A DNA stretch of 29,176 nt, from NCBI GenBank assembly GCA_964560425.1, contig CAZLLE010000066.1, positions 1 to 29,176 of the forward strand, written 5' to 3'. A program made the position numbers and the translations under genes. Each line of letters begins with the position of its first letter. The first letter of the stretch is position 1. The stretch is from CAZLLE01 sp964560425 (GTDB taxonomy: Bacteria; Campylobacterota; Campylobacteria; Campylobacterales; QNZT01). The notes beneath the pieces were generated by a model, which worked only from the letters and a program-made list of their open reading frames with translations, did not search any database and was not told where the DNA came from. Below, piece by piece: positions 15,703 through 24,324 of this stretch.

Positions 15703-16890
15703 CTAAAAATCAAACTTTTTAACGACATCCAATTTTTTAAAACTAGACCTTTGAGGCAACACAATACCAACTTCATAATGCACTTGATTTGAAATCATCT
15801 CTTCATGTGTTACTCGATTTAATCCCAAACTAGTAAAAGTACCCAATAGATAATCAATACCTATAGAGGCAGAATAATCGATCCAACTAAAAGATATATT
15901 ATTACCAAAAAGAAGATTAATATCTTTGAGTTTCATATCTGATTCTGATATAGAGTTTGCAATATACATAAGCTCCCTATCTTTTGGTTGGGTTAGAGTT
16001 AAAAGAAGAGGTGAATAGTTGATTTGTGTAGATAAAATATTTTGATAATTTACATGATAAAGACTCAATTGTGAAGCAACCAAAGAGGTAGCAACTAATG
16101 GTAAATTTAGAAAAATAGATGCATCATTAAGTTTATAATTTTTACGAAAAAGATGAGATATATTTGCTTTTGTATTAGCGATCTCTCTTTTGAAAGCAAT
16201 TTCACTAAAACTACTACTCTCTACATACATATCCAACTTTTGAGCAAGACGACTTTTATCACTGAAAATAGCAATTCTTTCCCCAGCAAATTCTAATAAC
16301 TTTTCAATCTGCTTCTCATAGTCAATACCACCAAAAAAGATATTTTGACTCTTCAAAAACATATCTTTTTTGTTAATTGTAGGGATATAGACCAAAAGTT
16401 CTCTCTCATTAGCAACAATTACACTAGCTCCCTTTTCTGTTACAGGGGCAATAACAAGCTGATAACCCTTTTGCTTTATCTTTTCTAGCTCCTCCACCAA
16501 AGCTAAATCATCTTCTGTTTTTGAATCAAAAACTTCAAATTGAAAGTCAATATCTCGAAAAAGGAGATATGAGATAATAGAGTTTGAGACAGAGGAGGCA
16601 TATCTACCTATAACTTTTTGAGGAACTAAAAGAGCTACTTTTATTCTATCAATATATGGCATTGGAGTGCTATTTATAGGCTGTTCCAATGTAACAACAT
16701 CTCCTGTAACTACATCTGTAGACTCAATCACAACACTATTATCTTTAGTCATAATCTCACCCAATGAGTTATCTGAAGTAATATTTTCACTCTCCCCCAT
16801 AATCTCCTCTTGAACTGGTGGTAAATTCCAGTTAAACGCAAATAATTGAGTAGATAAACTTAAACATATAACTAAAACTAACTTTTTCAT
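15703..16890 (-). CDS. Exported protein with type-1 periplasmic-binding-protein-like layout, unknown function
   Basis: 395 residues with an N-terminal signal peptide (about 1-18, ending LFA) and a polar linker to about residue 80. An alternating beta/alpha region follows (RIKVALLVPQKVIGRYASSV..., then YQLVIAPVTEKGASVI) that reads like the two-lobed type-1 periplasmic-binding-protein fold found in LpoA/LppC and ABC ligand receptors. There is no lipobox Cys and the function is not recognised. Its ATG overlaps the uracil-DNA glycosylase stop codon (ATGA) and it is the last gene of the Bat operon, so co-expression with the envelope-associated Bat proteins is likely. The fold is an inference from secondary-structure pattern only. 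Confidence 0.65.
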   Translation of the reverse strand: MKKLVLVICLSLSTQLFAFNWNLPPVQEEIMGESENITSDNSLGEIMTKDNSVVIESTDVVTGDVVTLEQPINSTPMPYIDRIKVALLVPQKVIGRYASSVSNSIISYLLFRDIDFQFEVFDSKTEDDLALVEELEKIKQKGYQLVIAPVTEKGASVIVANERELLVYIPTINKKDMFLKSQNIFFGGIDYEKQIEKLLEFAGERIAIFSDKSRLAQKLDMYVESSSFSEIAFKREIANTKANISHLFRKNYKLNDASIFLNLPLVATSLVASQLSLYHVNYQNILSTQINYSPLLLTLTQPKDRELMYIANSISESDMKLKDINLLFGNNISFSWIDYSASIGIDYLLGTFTSLGLNRVTHEEMISNQVHYEVGIVLPQRSSFKKLDVVKKFDF

Positions 16891-17552
16891 ATCATAGACC
16901 TTACTTTTAACATATCAGCAAATACAAATTTTTTTGCTGAGGGATTTCTCAAAAGATAACTAGGATGAAATGTTGGCATCAACACACCATCACCAAAATT
17001 AATTATTTCACCTCTTACACGAGAGATAGGAGATTGATCTTTTGTTAAATATTTATAGCTTGTTGCACCCAAAGAGATAATTATTTTTGGCTTTATAAAC
17101 TCTATTTGCCTTAGCAAAAATGGTAGACACTTATTTGCCTCTTGAGGTGTTGGAACACGATTATTTGGAGGACGACACTTGACAATATTAGCAATATAAA
17201 CATCTTCTCTCTTTAAATAGAGAGTTGTCTCAATAATTTTAGTCAAAAGTTGACCAGCCTTTCCAACAAAAGGATGACCACTTTCATCCTCCATAGCTCC
17301 AGGTCCCTCACCGACAAACATTATTTTGGCATCAAGATTTCCCTCACCAAAAACTGTATGTTTTCTACTTTTAGAGAGATCACACAAACTACAATTATTA
17401 ACAACTCTCTTCAAACTATCCATATCATTGCTATCATGAGCAATCTCCTCTTGATTAGAATCTGCCAACTTTATATCATCAAAATATTGATAGCCTAAAG
17501 ATTTATATCTGTATAAGTTTTGTAAAAGTTTTAACTGCTTAAAATTTTTCAC
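16887..17552 (-). CDS. Family 4 (Fe-S) uracil-DNA glycosylase
   Basis: Removes uracil from DNA. 221 residues with the four Fe-S cysteines of family 4 UDGs (Cys54, Cys57, Cys126, Cys142). The motif GEGPGAMEDESGHPFVGKAG begins at residue 81, and the C-terminal HPSYLLR (197-203) is the product-binding motif. The first ~45 residues are a poorly conserved extension. The GTG start overlaps the batD stop codon (GTGA), coupling it to the Bat operon. The function is clear; its place in this operon is the curious point. Confidence 0.93.
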   Translation of the reverse strand: MKNFKQLKLLQNLYRYKSLGYQYFDDIKLADSNQEEIAHDSNDMDSLKRVVNNCSLCDLSKSRKHTVFGEGNLDAKIMFVGEGPGAMEDESGHPFVGKAGQLLTKIIETTLYLKREDVYIANIVKCRPPNNRVPTPQEANKCLPFLLRQIEFIKPKIIISLGATSYKYLTKDQSPISRVRGEIINFGDGVLMPTFHPSYLLRNPSAKKFVFADMLKVRSMI

Positions 17553-19057
17553 TTCAAAATATCTCTCTCATCAACTTTTACAACCAAAAAATTTTCAAGG
17601 TTTTTCAGTAAATCTTTTTTATCAATCTTAAAAGATCCTCCACTATAAATATTATCCTCTAGTTTTCTAATTATCTCTCTCATTTGATCTGTTCTATTTG
17701 TATATGGTAGCAAAATATTTAACAACTCTTTATCACTTTTTGATGATTTTATCTGATTAAATAGTGGCTCTTCACTACTTTTTGAAATATTAAAAATAGA
17801 TAACCTATTAACTAATAATATAGAGCCAATTCCAAGTAAAAACCCACCAAATAGGTATAAAAAATTATTTAAAATTGAACTATCTTTATAAATAACGACC
17901 TCTTTTAAAGAAGAGGTATTATTATCTAATTTTTCTAATTTAGGTACCATTTTTTGATAGTTTATATTTGGTTTTACATTAATCAAGAAAGGTTCTGACT
18001 TGAGACTTTTGACAACATGACTCTTTGAATCAAAATATTTAAACTCCAAAGAGGGAATCGTAAAATTTCGATCAGAAACAAGTGCAAACTTTTGTTTAAA
18101 AGATACTCTATTCTCTCCATTATCTAATACTTCCCCTCTTTTTGGCTTATCAGGATATACAATCGCATTATCAATATCTATAGAAAACTCCTCAATAGCC
18201 TCAACATTTCCTTCACCTTCAATCAAAATTGATAAATTTACAGGCTCATTTGCATCTACACTCTTTTTATCAACAGATACTTTAAAGGTAAACTTACCAA
18301 AATTTGTAACACCCGATGGCAGAGATTTAACCTCTATTTTTTGAGAATTAGAGTATAAACTCTTCCATTTTACCCTCTCAAAACTAAAAAAATCTCGACT
18401 TTTTGGCTTTAGAATACCAGCATCCATTCGTCCTGATTTAATCTCTAAAGTTCCACTTTTTTGAGGATATAAAATATAGTTAATCTCATAAATAGTGTAG
18501 TCACCTTCAACTCTGTTTGGCACTTTTTGGGTTGTTTTTGCCCAAAAATTATTAAATGATGGTGCATTAAAATTTGCCTCTGCCAAATCTACATCTACTC
18601 TTTGCTTAAAGATAAAGGAAGTAATAAGAGGTTCACCAATATAGACTCTATTTTTATTCACTTTAAGTTCAAAAATAAAAGGAGATGATTTACCTTTAAT
18701 CTCTTTTTTGACCACTAATTTAAGAGGCTCACTCTTATACATTTCGCCATCTACTTCAACATCAAATGAGGGTACTCTCAAATCTTTCCTAGGCTTAAAG
18801 ATATATTTTTTGGATAATTTTTTCTCCATTTTGCCATTTACAAGAACCATACTTCTAGAGATTGAACGAGATATTATCTTATATTTAGATATCTTCTTAA
18901 TTTTAGGAAATTTTACACTATCTCCATTAGCCTCTATTACCAAAGATACCTCATCACCCTCTAAAATCAAACTTTGCGAAAGATATGCTTTTACATTAGC
19001 AAAAAGGGGTGAAAGTAGCAAAATAGAGACAAACAGATATCTACCAAGGATTTTCAT
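17549..19057 (-). CDS. batD: BatD-type oxygen-tolerance (Bat) protein
   Basis: 502 residues. A signal peptide (about 1-22) is followed by a long beta-rich region of Ig-like modules (BatD family), a single transmembrane segment at about 397-417 and a short cytoplasmic tail of about 85 residues. BatD proteins accompany VWA proteins BatA/BatB at the inner membrane and face the periplasm; their molecular job is not settled. The chosen ATG at 19057 has GGAGAG 3-5 nt upstream, better than the TTG at 19075. The gene overlaps the 3' end of the batB-batC fusion by 17 nt. Confidence 0.88.
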   Translation of the reverse strand: MKILGRYLFVSILLLSPLFANVKAYLSQSLILEGDEVSLVIEANGDSVKFPKIKKISKYKIISRSISRSMVLVNGKMEKKLSKKYIFKPRKDLRVPSFDVEVDGEMYKSEPLKLVVKKEIKGKSSPFIFELKVNKNRVYIGEPLITSFIFKQRVDVDLAEANFNAPSFNNFWAKTTQKVPNRVEGDYTIYEINYILYPQKSGTLEIKSGRMDAGILKPKSRDFFSFERVKWKSLYSNSQKIEVKSLPSGVTNFGKFTFKVSVDKKSVDANEPVNLSILIEGEGNVEAIEEFSIDIDNAIVYPDKPKRGEVLDNGENRVSFKQKFALVSDRNFTIPSLEFKYFDSKSHVVKSLKSEPFLINVKPNINYQKMVPKLEKLDNNTSSLKEVVIYKDSSILNNFLYLFGGFLLGIGSILLVNRLSIFNISKSSEEPLFNQIKSSKSDKELLNILLPYTNRTDQMREIIRKLEDNIYSGGSFKIDKKDLLKNLENFLVVKVDERDILK

Positions 19058-20741
19058 CTTCTCTCCTTCGATCAAATTTTTCTGTTTTAAATTGCATTGG
19101 CATAGTTTTTGGTTTCATCTTCTCTAACTGTTCTTGCCACATTTTTTCCTCTCTATCTGAACTTTTTTTTGCCTCTTCTTTTTGCTGTTGCTCTTTAGTT
19201 GGTTTTTGTTTATCTTTTTTATCAGATTTATCACCCTTTTTTTGATCTTGATCTTTTTTTGAGTCACTATCTTTATTATCTTTCTTCTTTTGATCTTTAT
19301 CTTTTTGATCCTCTTTTTTATCTTGTTTCTCTTTATCTTTTTTTTGATTCTCTTCTTCTTGTTTTTTCTTCATCTTTTTGGCAAGTTCTATATTAAAATC
19401 CAAATCCTCTTCACTCTTAATCTTTTTTGCCTTCTCATAAGATTTGATTGCTTCATCATACTTTTTGAGATTAAAATAACTATTTCCAATATTAAAATAT
19501 TTTTTGTACTCAAGCGAAATATTATTTTTTGGATCCACCTTCTCAAAAGAGTCTAAAGCACTCTCATAATCTCCACTCTTATATCTAGAGTTTGCTAGAT
19601 CATAAAAACTCTCAGCACTTTTTTTAGATTGAACTATAGATTCATATAGAGTAGTTGAAGTATTAAAATCACCTTTTATATAAGCTTCTTTAGCATCCTT
19701 AATATCAAAAAAATCAAAAACCTTTGCCTCTAATGGTATATTCATATTAGAGAATAGAAAAGCAATCAATAGTAATTTCACACCTCTTTTAGGAATAGAG
19801 CTAAATGCAAAGAGTAAAAATAGAACAGCAATAGATAGAGGATAATAAAATAGCTCTTGATACTCTTTTATTATCTTCTCTTTAAGATTTTTCATCTTAA
19901 ACTTTTTCTTAATATCATCAATCATTAATCTAATACTTTCCCCTTTATAATCACCAATAATATATGCCCCATTTGTCTCTAAAGATAAATTTTTTATAGA
20001 GTCATTGAGCCTACTAATCACAATATTTCCATTTTTATCTTTTATAGACTCTCCATTCTCTTTGATTGGAGAGCCAATTGGCGTAGCCGTAGCATAGATG
20101 TAGATACTTTCACCATACTCTTTTGCCTTTTTTATCTCATCTGAAAAATCTTTCTTATCACCACCATCACTAAAAATAACAACTATCTTCTCTTTGGCAT
20201 CTTTTAAAAATGAGTTACCCTTTTTTATAGGAATCATCAAATCTGTCCCTTTAAGGCTCATAGAATCAAGAGATAAATTATCTACCAAATACTTTAGAGT
20301 TGTTCCATCTTGTGTCATAGGAGAGACCAAAAACCCACCTGAACTAAAAGCAATTACTCCAATATTTGCTTGTGGAAAACTATCCACTAAAGTAGAGAAC
20401 TCCTTTTTTGCAAACTCTAATCTATTTGGATAAAAATCTGTTGCCAACATAGATTTTGATATATCAAGAGCCACCATAAGATCAATACTTTTAGATTTTG
20501 TCTTAATCTCCCCCTTCTCAAATACAGGACGAGCTAGAGCAACTATCATGAAGAACAGAGCCATAAAAAGCATAATATTTCGCCCTACTCTTCCAAGTGA
20601 ATCATTATCATATCGAAGCTTTTTCAAAATCTTTGCATCAAAAATAGAATCTATTTTATTTACATGAGTCACAACAAAATAGAAGAGTATAACAGTAGGA
20701 ATAAGCATAAATATTAGATATTCAGGTTGTAAAAAGCTCAT
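19041..20741 (-). CDS. BatB-BatC fusion: VWA membrane protein with TPR and Lys/Asp/Gln-rich tail
   Basis: 566 residues. N-terminal membrane segments (about 8-25 and 55-72) precede a von Willebrand factor A domain with a complete MIDAS metal site: D93-I-S95-K-S97, Thr166/Asp167 and SDGGD (191-195). Two further hydrophobic segments (about 300-340) are followed by TPR-like repeats (about 345-440). Then comes a very low-complexity K/D/E/Q tail (about 445-525) and a conserved end. BatB and BatC are usually separate genes; here they are one protein. The TPR part should lie in the periplasm if the topology is right. ATGA overlap with batA. Confidence 0.88.
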   Translation of the reverse strand: MSFLQPEYLIFMLIPTVILFYFVVTHVNKIDSIFDAKILKKLRYDNDSLGRVGRNIMLFMALFFMIVALARPVFEKGEIKTKSKSIDLMVALDISKSMLATDFYPNRLEFAKKEFSTLVDSFPQANIGVIAFSSGGFLVSPMTQDGTTLKYLVDNLSLDSMSLKGTDLMIPIKKGNSFLKDAKEKIVVIFSDGGDKKDFSDEIKKAKEYGESIYIYATATPIGSPIKENGESIKDKNGNIVISRLNDSIKNLSLETNGAYIIGDYKGESIRLMIDDIKKKFKMKNLKEKIIKEYQELFYYPLSIAVLFLLFAFSSIPKRGVKLLLIAFLFSNMNIPLEAKVFDFFDIKDAKEAYIKGDFNTSTTLYESIVQSKKSAESFYDLANSRYKSGDYESALDSFEKVDPKNNISLEYKKYFNIGNSYFNLKKYDEAIKSYEKAKKIKSEEDLDFNIELAKKMKKKQEEENQKKDKEKQDKKEDQKDKDQKKKDNKDSDSKKDQDQKKGDKSDKKDKQKPTKEQQQKEEAKKSSDREEKMWQEQLEKMKPKTMPMQFKTEKFDRRREDENPW

Positions 20742-21676
20742 GCACTCCCTCTCTTATTGAGTAAAAATGTATAAAATAGTAGAGATAAAAAGGCAATAAA
20801 GAGTGGAAACTCAAAATAGTAACTCTTTTGTATATACTTTTCACTCTCAATTTTACTCTTCTCTAACATGTCAATCTTTTTATAAATCTCTGAAAGAGCC
20901 TCTTTATTATTAGCACTAAAAAACCGCCCTCCACTCTTTTGAGCTATTGCAACAAGATGAACTTTATTAAAATCACGATCATTTCCAATACCTACAGTAT
21001 AAACTTTTACACCATATTTATCCACAAGTTTCATAGCAATATCAAAAGGTATATTATCACCCCTTGTCTGTCCATCTGTCAATAAAATTGCTATTTTTGT
21101 CTTAGATTTGGATTTGGCAAAAAGCTTAGCACTCTGAAATAGGGCATCATTGATTACAGTATAATTAGACCCAGCCATACCAGCTTTCATATTAGCCATA
21201 ATCTCACTCAAAACTTTTTTATCATAGGTCAAGGGAGCGGCAACATAAGCAAAATTTCCAAAAACTACCAAAGATATATGATCATCTTTTCTCTTTTTTA
21301 CAAAAGCATTAGCCAACTCCATAGATACATCAAACTTACTCTGCGTTGAAAGAGTCTGCAAACCATAGTAGTTATCACCAAAACCATACTGCATTGATCC
21401 ACTAGCATCCAAAACCAACGCAATAGAATATCCATCTCTATTCTCTACTTGAACATTATCCTCCAAAATAGGTGATGCTAATGCCACTACAGCGGATATA
21501 ATTGCCAACCATTTTAAAAGAGATAAAAGAAGAGACTCTTTACTAGATTTTTCCATAAAAATATCAAGATGAGGAAATATAATAGCCTCTCTTCTAGCTT
21601 TACAAAATCTTGCACATAAGATAAAAACTAAAAGAAGTAAAAAAACATATGGATACTCAAAAGAGAAATTAGCCAT
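20738..21676 (-). CDS. batA: BatA-type VWA membrane protein
   Basis: 312 residues. N-terminal membrane segments (about 10-25 and 52-70) are followed by a VWA domain with MIDAS motif D90-A-S92-G-S94 and TDGQTRGD near residue 200. A C-terminal hydrophobic helix lies at about 290-306. VWA proteins of the MoxR/Bat type bind partner proteins through a divalent metal and are thought to work with the AAA+ MoxR ATPase as an envelope chaperone or maturation device (family knowledge, incompletely established). The start overlaps the upstream DUF4381-like gene by 8 nt and the end overlaps batB-batC. Confidence 0.9.
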   Translation of the reverse strand: MANFSFEYPYVFLLLLVFILCARFCKARREAIIFPHLDIFMEKSSKESLLLSLLKWLAIISAVVALASPILEDNVQVENRDGYSIALVLDASGSMQYGFGDNYYGLQTLSTQSKFDVSMELANAFVKKRKDDHISLVVFGNFAYVAAPLTYDKKVLSEIMANMKAGMAGSNYTVINDALFQSAKLFAKSKSKTKIAILLTDGQTRGDNIPFDIAMKLVDKYGVKVYTVGIGNDRDFNKVHLVAIAQKSGGRFFSANNKEALSEIYKKIDMLEKSKIESEKYIQKSYYFEFPLFIAFLSLLFYTFLLNKRGSA

Positions 21677-22052
21677 CTAACATCTTTATAAAAAGGTCAT
21701 ACTGATTTATTGTACCTTCATCTATAGGAGATACCTCTTTGGTAAATTTATATCTCTCCAACTTCTTCTCTAACTCCAAAAAGATCTTTTCACTCTGAGG
21801 GCTATCAACCAAAAACCTACCATATTTAGTAATCTCATAAGCAGCCTCTTTTGGATTATCAAAATTTACATTCTCTAATCTCTCCAAAACCTCTTTTCTA
21901 ATATTTGACTCTTTTTTGGCTCTGAAATGTTTATAAAATAGAAAAACTAAAAGCCCAATAATAAGTAAAATAAAGATTGAAACCCCAACAAAAAGATAAA
22001 AACTCAAATCACTAATCTCTTCTAATCCTCTAATATCTCGTAACTCTTCCAT
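21669..22052 (-). CDS. DUF4381-like single-pass membrane protein of the Bat operon
   Basis: 127 residues with one strong transmembrane helix (about 18-43) and a charged cytoplasmic helical domain. Size, topology and the position between DUF58 and batA correspond to the DUF4381 proteins of MoxR/Bat operons. No catalytic motif is visible. It presumably links the cytoplasmic MoxR/DUF58 pair to the membrane VWA proteins, which is inference from operon order. Confidence 0.75.
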   Translation of the reverse strand: MEELRDIRGLEEISDLSFYLFVGVSIFILLIIGLLVFLFYKHFRAKKESNIRKEVLERLENVNFDNPKEAAYEITKYGRFLVDSPQSEKIFLELEKKLERYKFTKEVSPIDEGTINQYDLFIKMLDG

Positions 22053-22063
22053 GTGTAGTTCTC

Positions 22064-22903
22064 CTATCCTCTGATAAAAAGTTTTGATAGTTTTACAAAT
22101 GGCTCTTCATCAGTATAAATCTTAGTAAAAGAGACTCTATGTTTACTAAAACTTTTATACAAAGCCATATCTCTATTATGCAATCTCTCTTTATATCTCT
22201 TAATTGACTTTTGATCAATATTCATTAAAGAGCCACTCAAGTTTTGAGGATCAACAAGATCAACCATTCCAAATTCAGGAGGATTCTCTTCTAATCTATC
22301 TCTTACAATCAGAGCAACCACCTCATGTTTTTTGGAGAGTATTTTAAAATCAAACTGATCAAAAAAATCTCCAATTACAAAAATAATAGAACGCCTTTTG
22401 AGCTTATTAAATAAAATTTTAGATAAATTTTGAGAGTCAATCCTCTCACCCATAACATCAAATGATAAAATCCCTCCTACCAACTTCTCTACTGCATGTA
22501 TATTTTTGGTAGGTTTTATCTCTTTTTTAATCTCATCTGTATATACAAATGATGAAAAGAGATCACCATTTTTAAGTGATGAAAAGGCAAGAAGAGCTCC
22601 TATTTCAGCAATAACATCTTGTTTTAGTCTTCTTTGCCCAAAATATACACTACCGCTCAAAAGGGATACAATTACAATATTAAGCTCTCTCTCTTCATGA
22701 AAGACCTTAATATAAGGCTTTTGCATTTTTGCAGTGACATTCCAGTCAATTTTACGAACATCATCACCATAATTGTACTCTCGAAGTTCTACAAAATCAA
22801 AACCTTCACCCTCAAAAATAGATGGATTATTACCGCTAATTTCACTAAAAATTTGTCGTCTTGTCTTGATTACAATTTTTTTTAGATTTGTTGCATCACT
22901 CAA
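22064..22903 (-). CDS. DUF58 protein of the MoxR/Bat operon
   Basis: 279 residues. The DUF58 hallmark lies at about residues 31-54: F-D-F-V-E-L-R-E-Y, then YGDDVRKIDWNVTAK. The remainder is a VWA-like alpha/beta domain without a complete MIDAS. The apparent start is TTG overlapping the moxR stop codon (TTGA), so it is translationally coupled. DUF58 proteins almost always follow moxR and are thought to be partners of the ATPase. Confidence 0.9.
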   Translation of the reverse strand: MSDATNLKKIVIKTRRQIFSEISGNNPSIFEGEGFDFVELREYNYGDDVRKIDWNVTAKMQKPYIKVFHEERELNIVIVSLLSGSVYFGQRRLKQDVIAEIGALLAFSSLKNGDLFSSFVYTDEIKKEIKPTKNIHAVEKLVGGILSFDVMGERIDSQNLSKILFNKLKRRSIIFVIGDFFDQFDFKILSKKHEVVALIVRDRLEENPPEFGMVDLVDPQNLSGSLMNIDQKSIKRYKERLHNRDMALYKSFSKHRVSFTKIYTDEEPFVKLSKLFIRG

Positions 22904-23847
22904 GGGATATCAACCACCTCTAATATTTTTTCAATGACTTGATCACTTGTAACCCCCTCAGCTTCTGCCTCATAACTCATGATGATTCTATGTCTAAGAA
23001 CATCTTTTGCAATCATAGCAATGTCTACAGGAGTAACATGATCTTTACCTCTCATATAAGCATAAGCTTTTGCACCATTAAAAAGATTAATAGAGGCTCT
23101 TGGACTTGCTCCATATTGAATATAATCTGTAAACTCTTTCATATTATATTTTTCAGGCTCTCTTGAGGCAAAAATAAGATCTACAATATAAGATTTTAAC
23201 TCTTCATCAATATGAACAGCTTTTACCTCCTCTTTTAAAATAGCCAAATCTTCAATAGTAGCTATTGTCTTTATCTCATCAAATTTACCCTCAGATACCC
23301 GATTAATAATCTCAACCTCTTCTGCTTTAGAGTTATATCCAACTACAATTTTGAGCATAAAACGATCAAGTTGAGCTTCAGGAAGAGAGTATGCACCCTC
23401 TTGTTCTATTGGGTTTTGAGTAGCTAGAGTCAAAAATGGTCTTTGAATCTGAAATGTCTCATCTGCAATAGTAACTTGTCTCTCTTGCATCGCTTCAAGA
23501 AGGGCTGATTGCACTTTGGCAGGAGCTCTATTTATCTCATCGGCAAGGAGTAGATTTGTAAAAATTGGACCTTTTTTTACTTTAAATTCATTGTTTTTTG
23601 GATCATAAATCTCTGTTCCAATAATATCACTAGGAAGAAGATCAGGTGTAAACTGTACCCTTTTAAACTCTAATCCTAAAGTTTTTGCCAATGTATTTAC
23701 TGTAGTTGTTTTGGCAAGACCAGGGACACCCTCTAATAGGATATGTCCTTCACACAATAGACCAATCAAAAGAGAATCAATCATGGCATCCTGCCCCACA
23801 ATAACCTTCTGAACTTCTTCTTTTATTTGCAATAGTGTTGCACTCAT
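22900..23847 (-). CDS. MoxR-family AAA+ ATPase
   Basis: 315 residues. The Walker A-type loop GVPGLAKTT (40-48), Walker B LLADEINRAP (100-109, with Asp103/Glu104), and the sensor-type ATQNPIEQEGAYSLPEAQLDRF segment are all present, as in MoxR ATPases. Proteins of this family act as chaperone-like motors that help assemble or load metals and cofactors into target complexes. The ATG has GGAG 5 nt upstream, and the gene is the first of an eight-gene run of overlapping or closely spaced genes ending at 15703. A 90-nt A/T-rich gap upstream probably carries the operon promoter. Confidence 0.95.
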   Translation of the reverse strand: MSATLLQIKEEVQKVIVGQDAMIDSLLIGLLCEGHILLEGVPGLAKTTTVNTLAKTLGLEFKRVQFTPDLLPSDIIGTEIYDPKNNEFKVKKGPIFTNLLLADEINRAPAKVQSALLEAMQERQVTIADETFQIQRPFLTLATQNPIEQEGAYSLPEAQLDRFMLKIVVGYNSKAEEVEIINRVSEGKFDEIKTIATIEDLAILKEEVKAVHIDEELKSYIVDLIFASREPEKYNMKEFTDYIQYGASPRASINLFNGAKAYAYMRGKDHVTPVDIAMIAKDVLRHRIIMSYEAEAEGVTSDQVIEKILEVVDIP

Positions 23848-23937
23848 ACTTACTCCAAAAATATAATTATTTTAATAATTCTTAATATTACTTTAATTAT
23901 TTTAACACATAAAAGTTAAGACATAGAAAACCAAAAA
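23848..23937 (-). promoter_or_regulatory. Likely promoter region of the MoxR/Bat operon
   Basis: 90-nt, strongly A/T-rich gap between the HIT gene and moxR. A minus-strand TAAAAT-type -10 candidate lies at 23899-23904, but several alternatives exist and read-through from the upstream cassette is possible. Confidence 0.3.
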
Positions 23938-24324
23938 CTACTTAGTAGTATAGATAAACATCTTACCTTTTAATCGAATCAAAAACCCTTCCAAAGAGGG
24001 TAAATCCAAACTAGCTTCTCTCTGCTTTTTACCCCACATAGACTCAGGAAAATAGGAATCTTCTTTGAATCTAGCCATAACATGAAAATGTACATGAGGC
24101 ATATAATTACCTAAAGAGGCTATATTAATTTTCTCAGGCTGATAATAAGATATCATTGTATTTTCAATAATATCAATTACCTCCAAAAGCTCTAATTTTA
24201 ACGACTCAGGGCAATGCGAAAACTCCTTATATGGAACTTGCGTAAAGACCTTTAGCCATGGTATTTCACTCTCTTCTATCTCTATAAAAAGGTTCTCATT
24301 CTCAAAAATTCTATTTTCGTTCAA
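23938..24324 (-). CDS. HIT-family nucleotide hydrolase/transferase
   Basis: 128 residues with the histidine-triad motif PHVHFHVMAR, where His77, His79 and His81 form the HxHxH core. HIT proteins hydrolyse or transfer nucleoside phosphates (AMP-X, diadenosine polyphosphates). The triad is followed by a short C-terminal domain; the substrate cannot be told. The TTG start is well supported by GGAGG 6 nt upstream, located inside the end of the GT2 gene (14-nt overlap), so expression is coupled to the glycosyltransferase. Confidence 0.88.
   Translation of the reverse strand: MNENRIFENENLFIEIEESEIPWLKVFTQVPYKEFSHCPESLKLELLEVIDIIENTMISYYQPEKINIASLGNYMPHVHFHVMARFKEDSYFPESMWGKKQREASLDLPSLEGFLIRLKGKMFIYTTK

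Noticed and set aside
19058..19075. Upstream TTG start for batD
   Set aside because: The GGAGAG site lies between it and the ATG at 19057, and the ATG gives a normal signal peptide.
18708..19127. 139-residue plus-strand frame opposite batD
   Set aside because: Shadow of batD; no recognisable motif and no start signal.
19199..19556. Two overlapping plus-strand frames rich in Phe/Leu that look like membrane proteins
   Set aside because: They are the complement of the Lys/Asp/Glu-rich tail of the BatB-BatC fusion; K/E-rich coding DNA read backwards gives F/L/S-rich pseudo-membrane frames.
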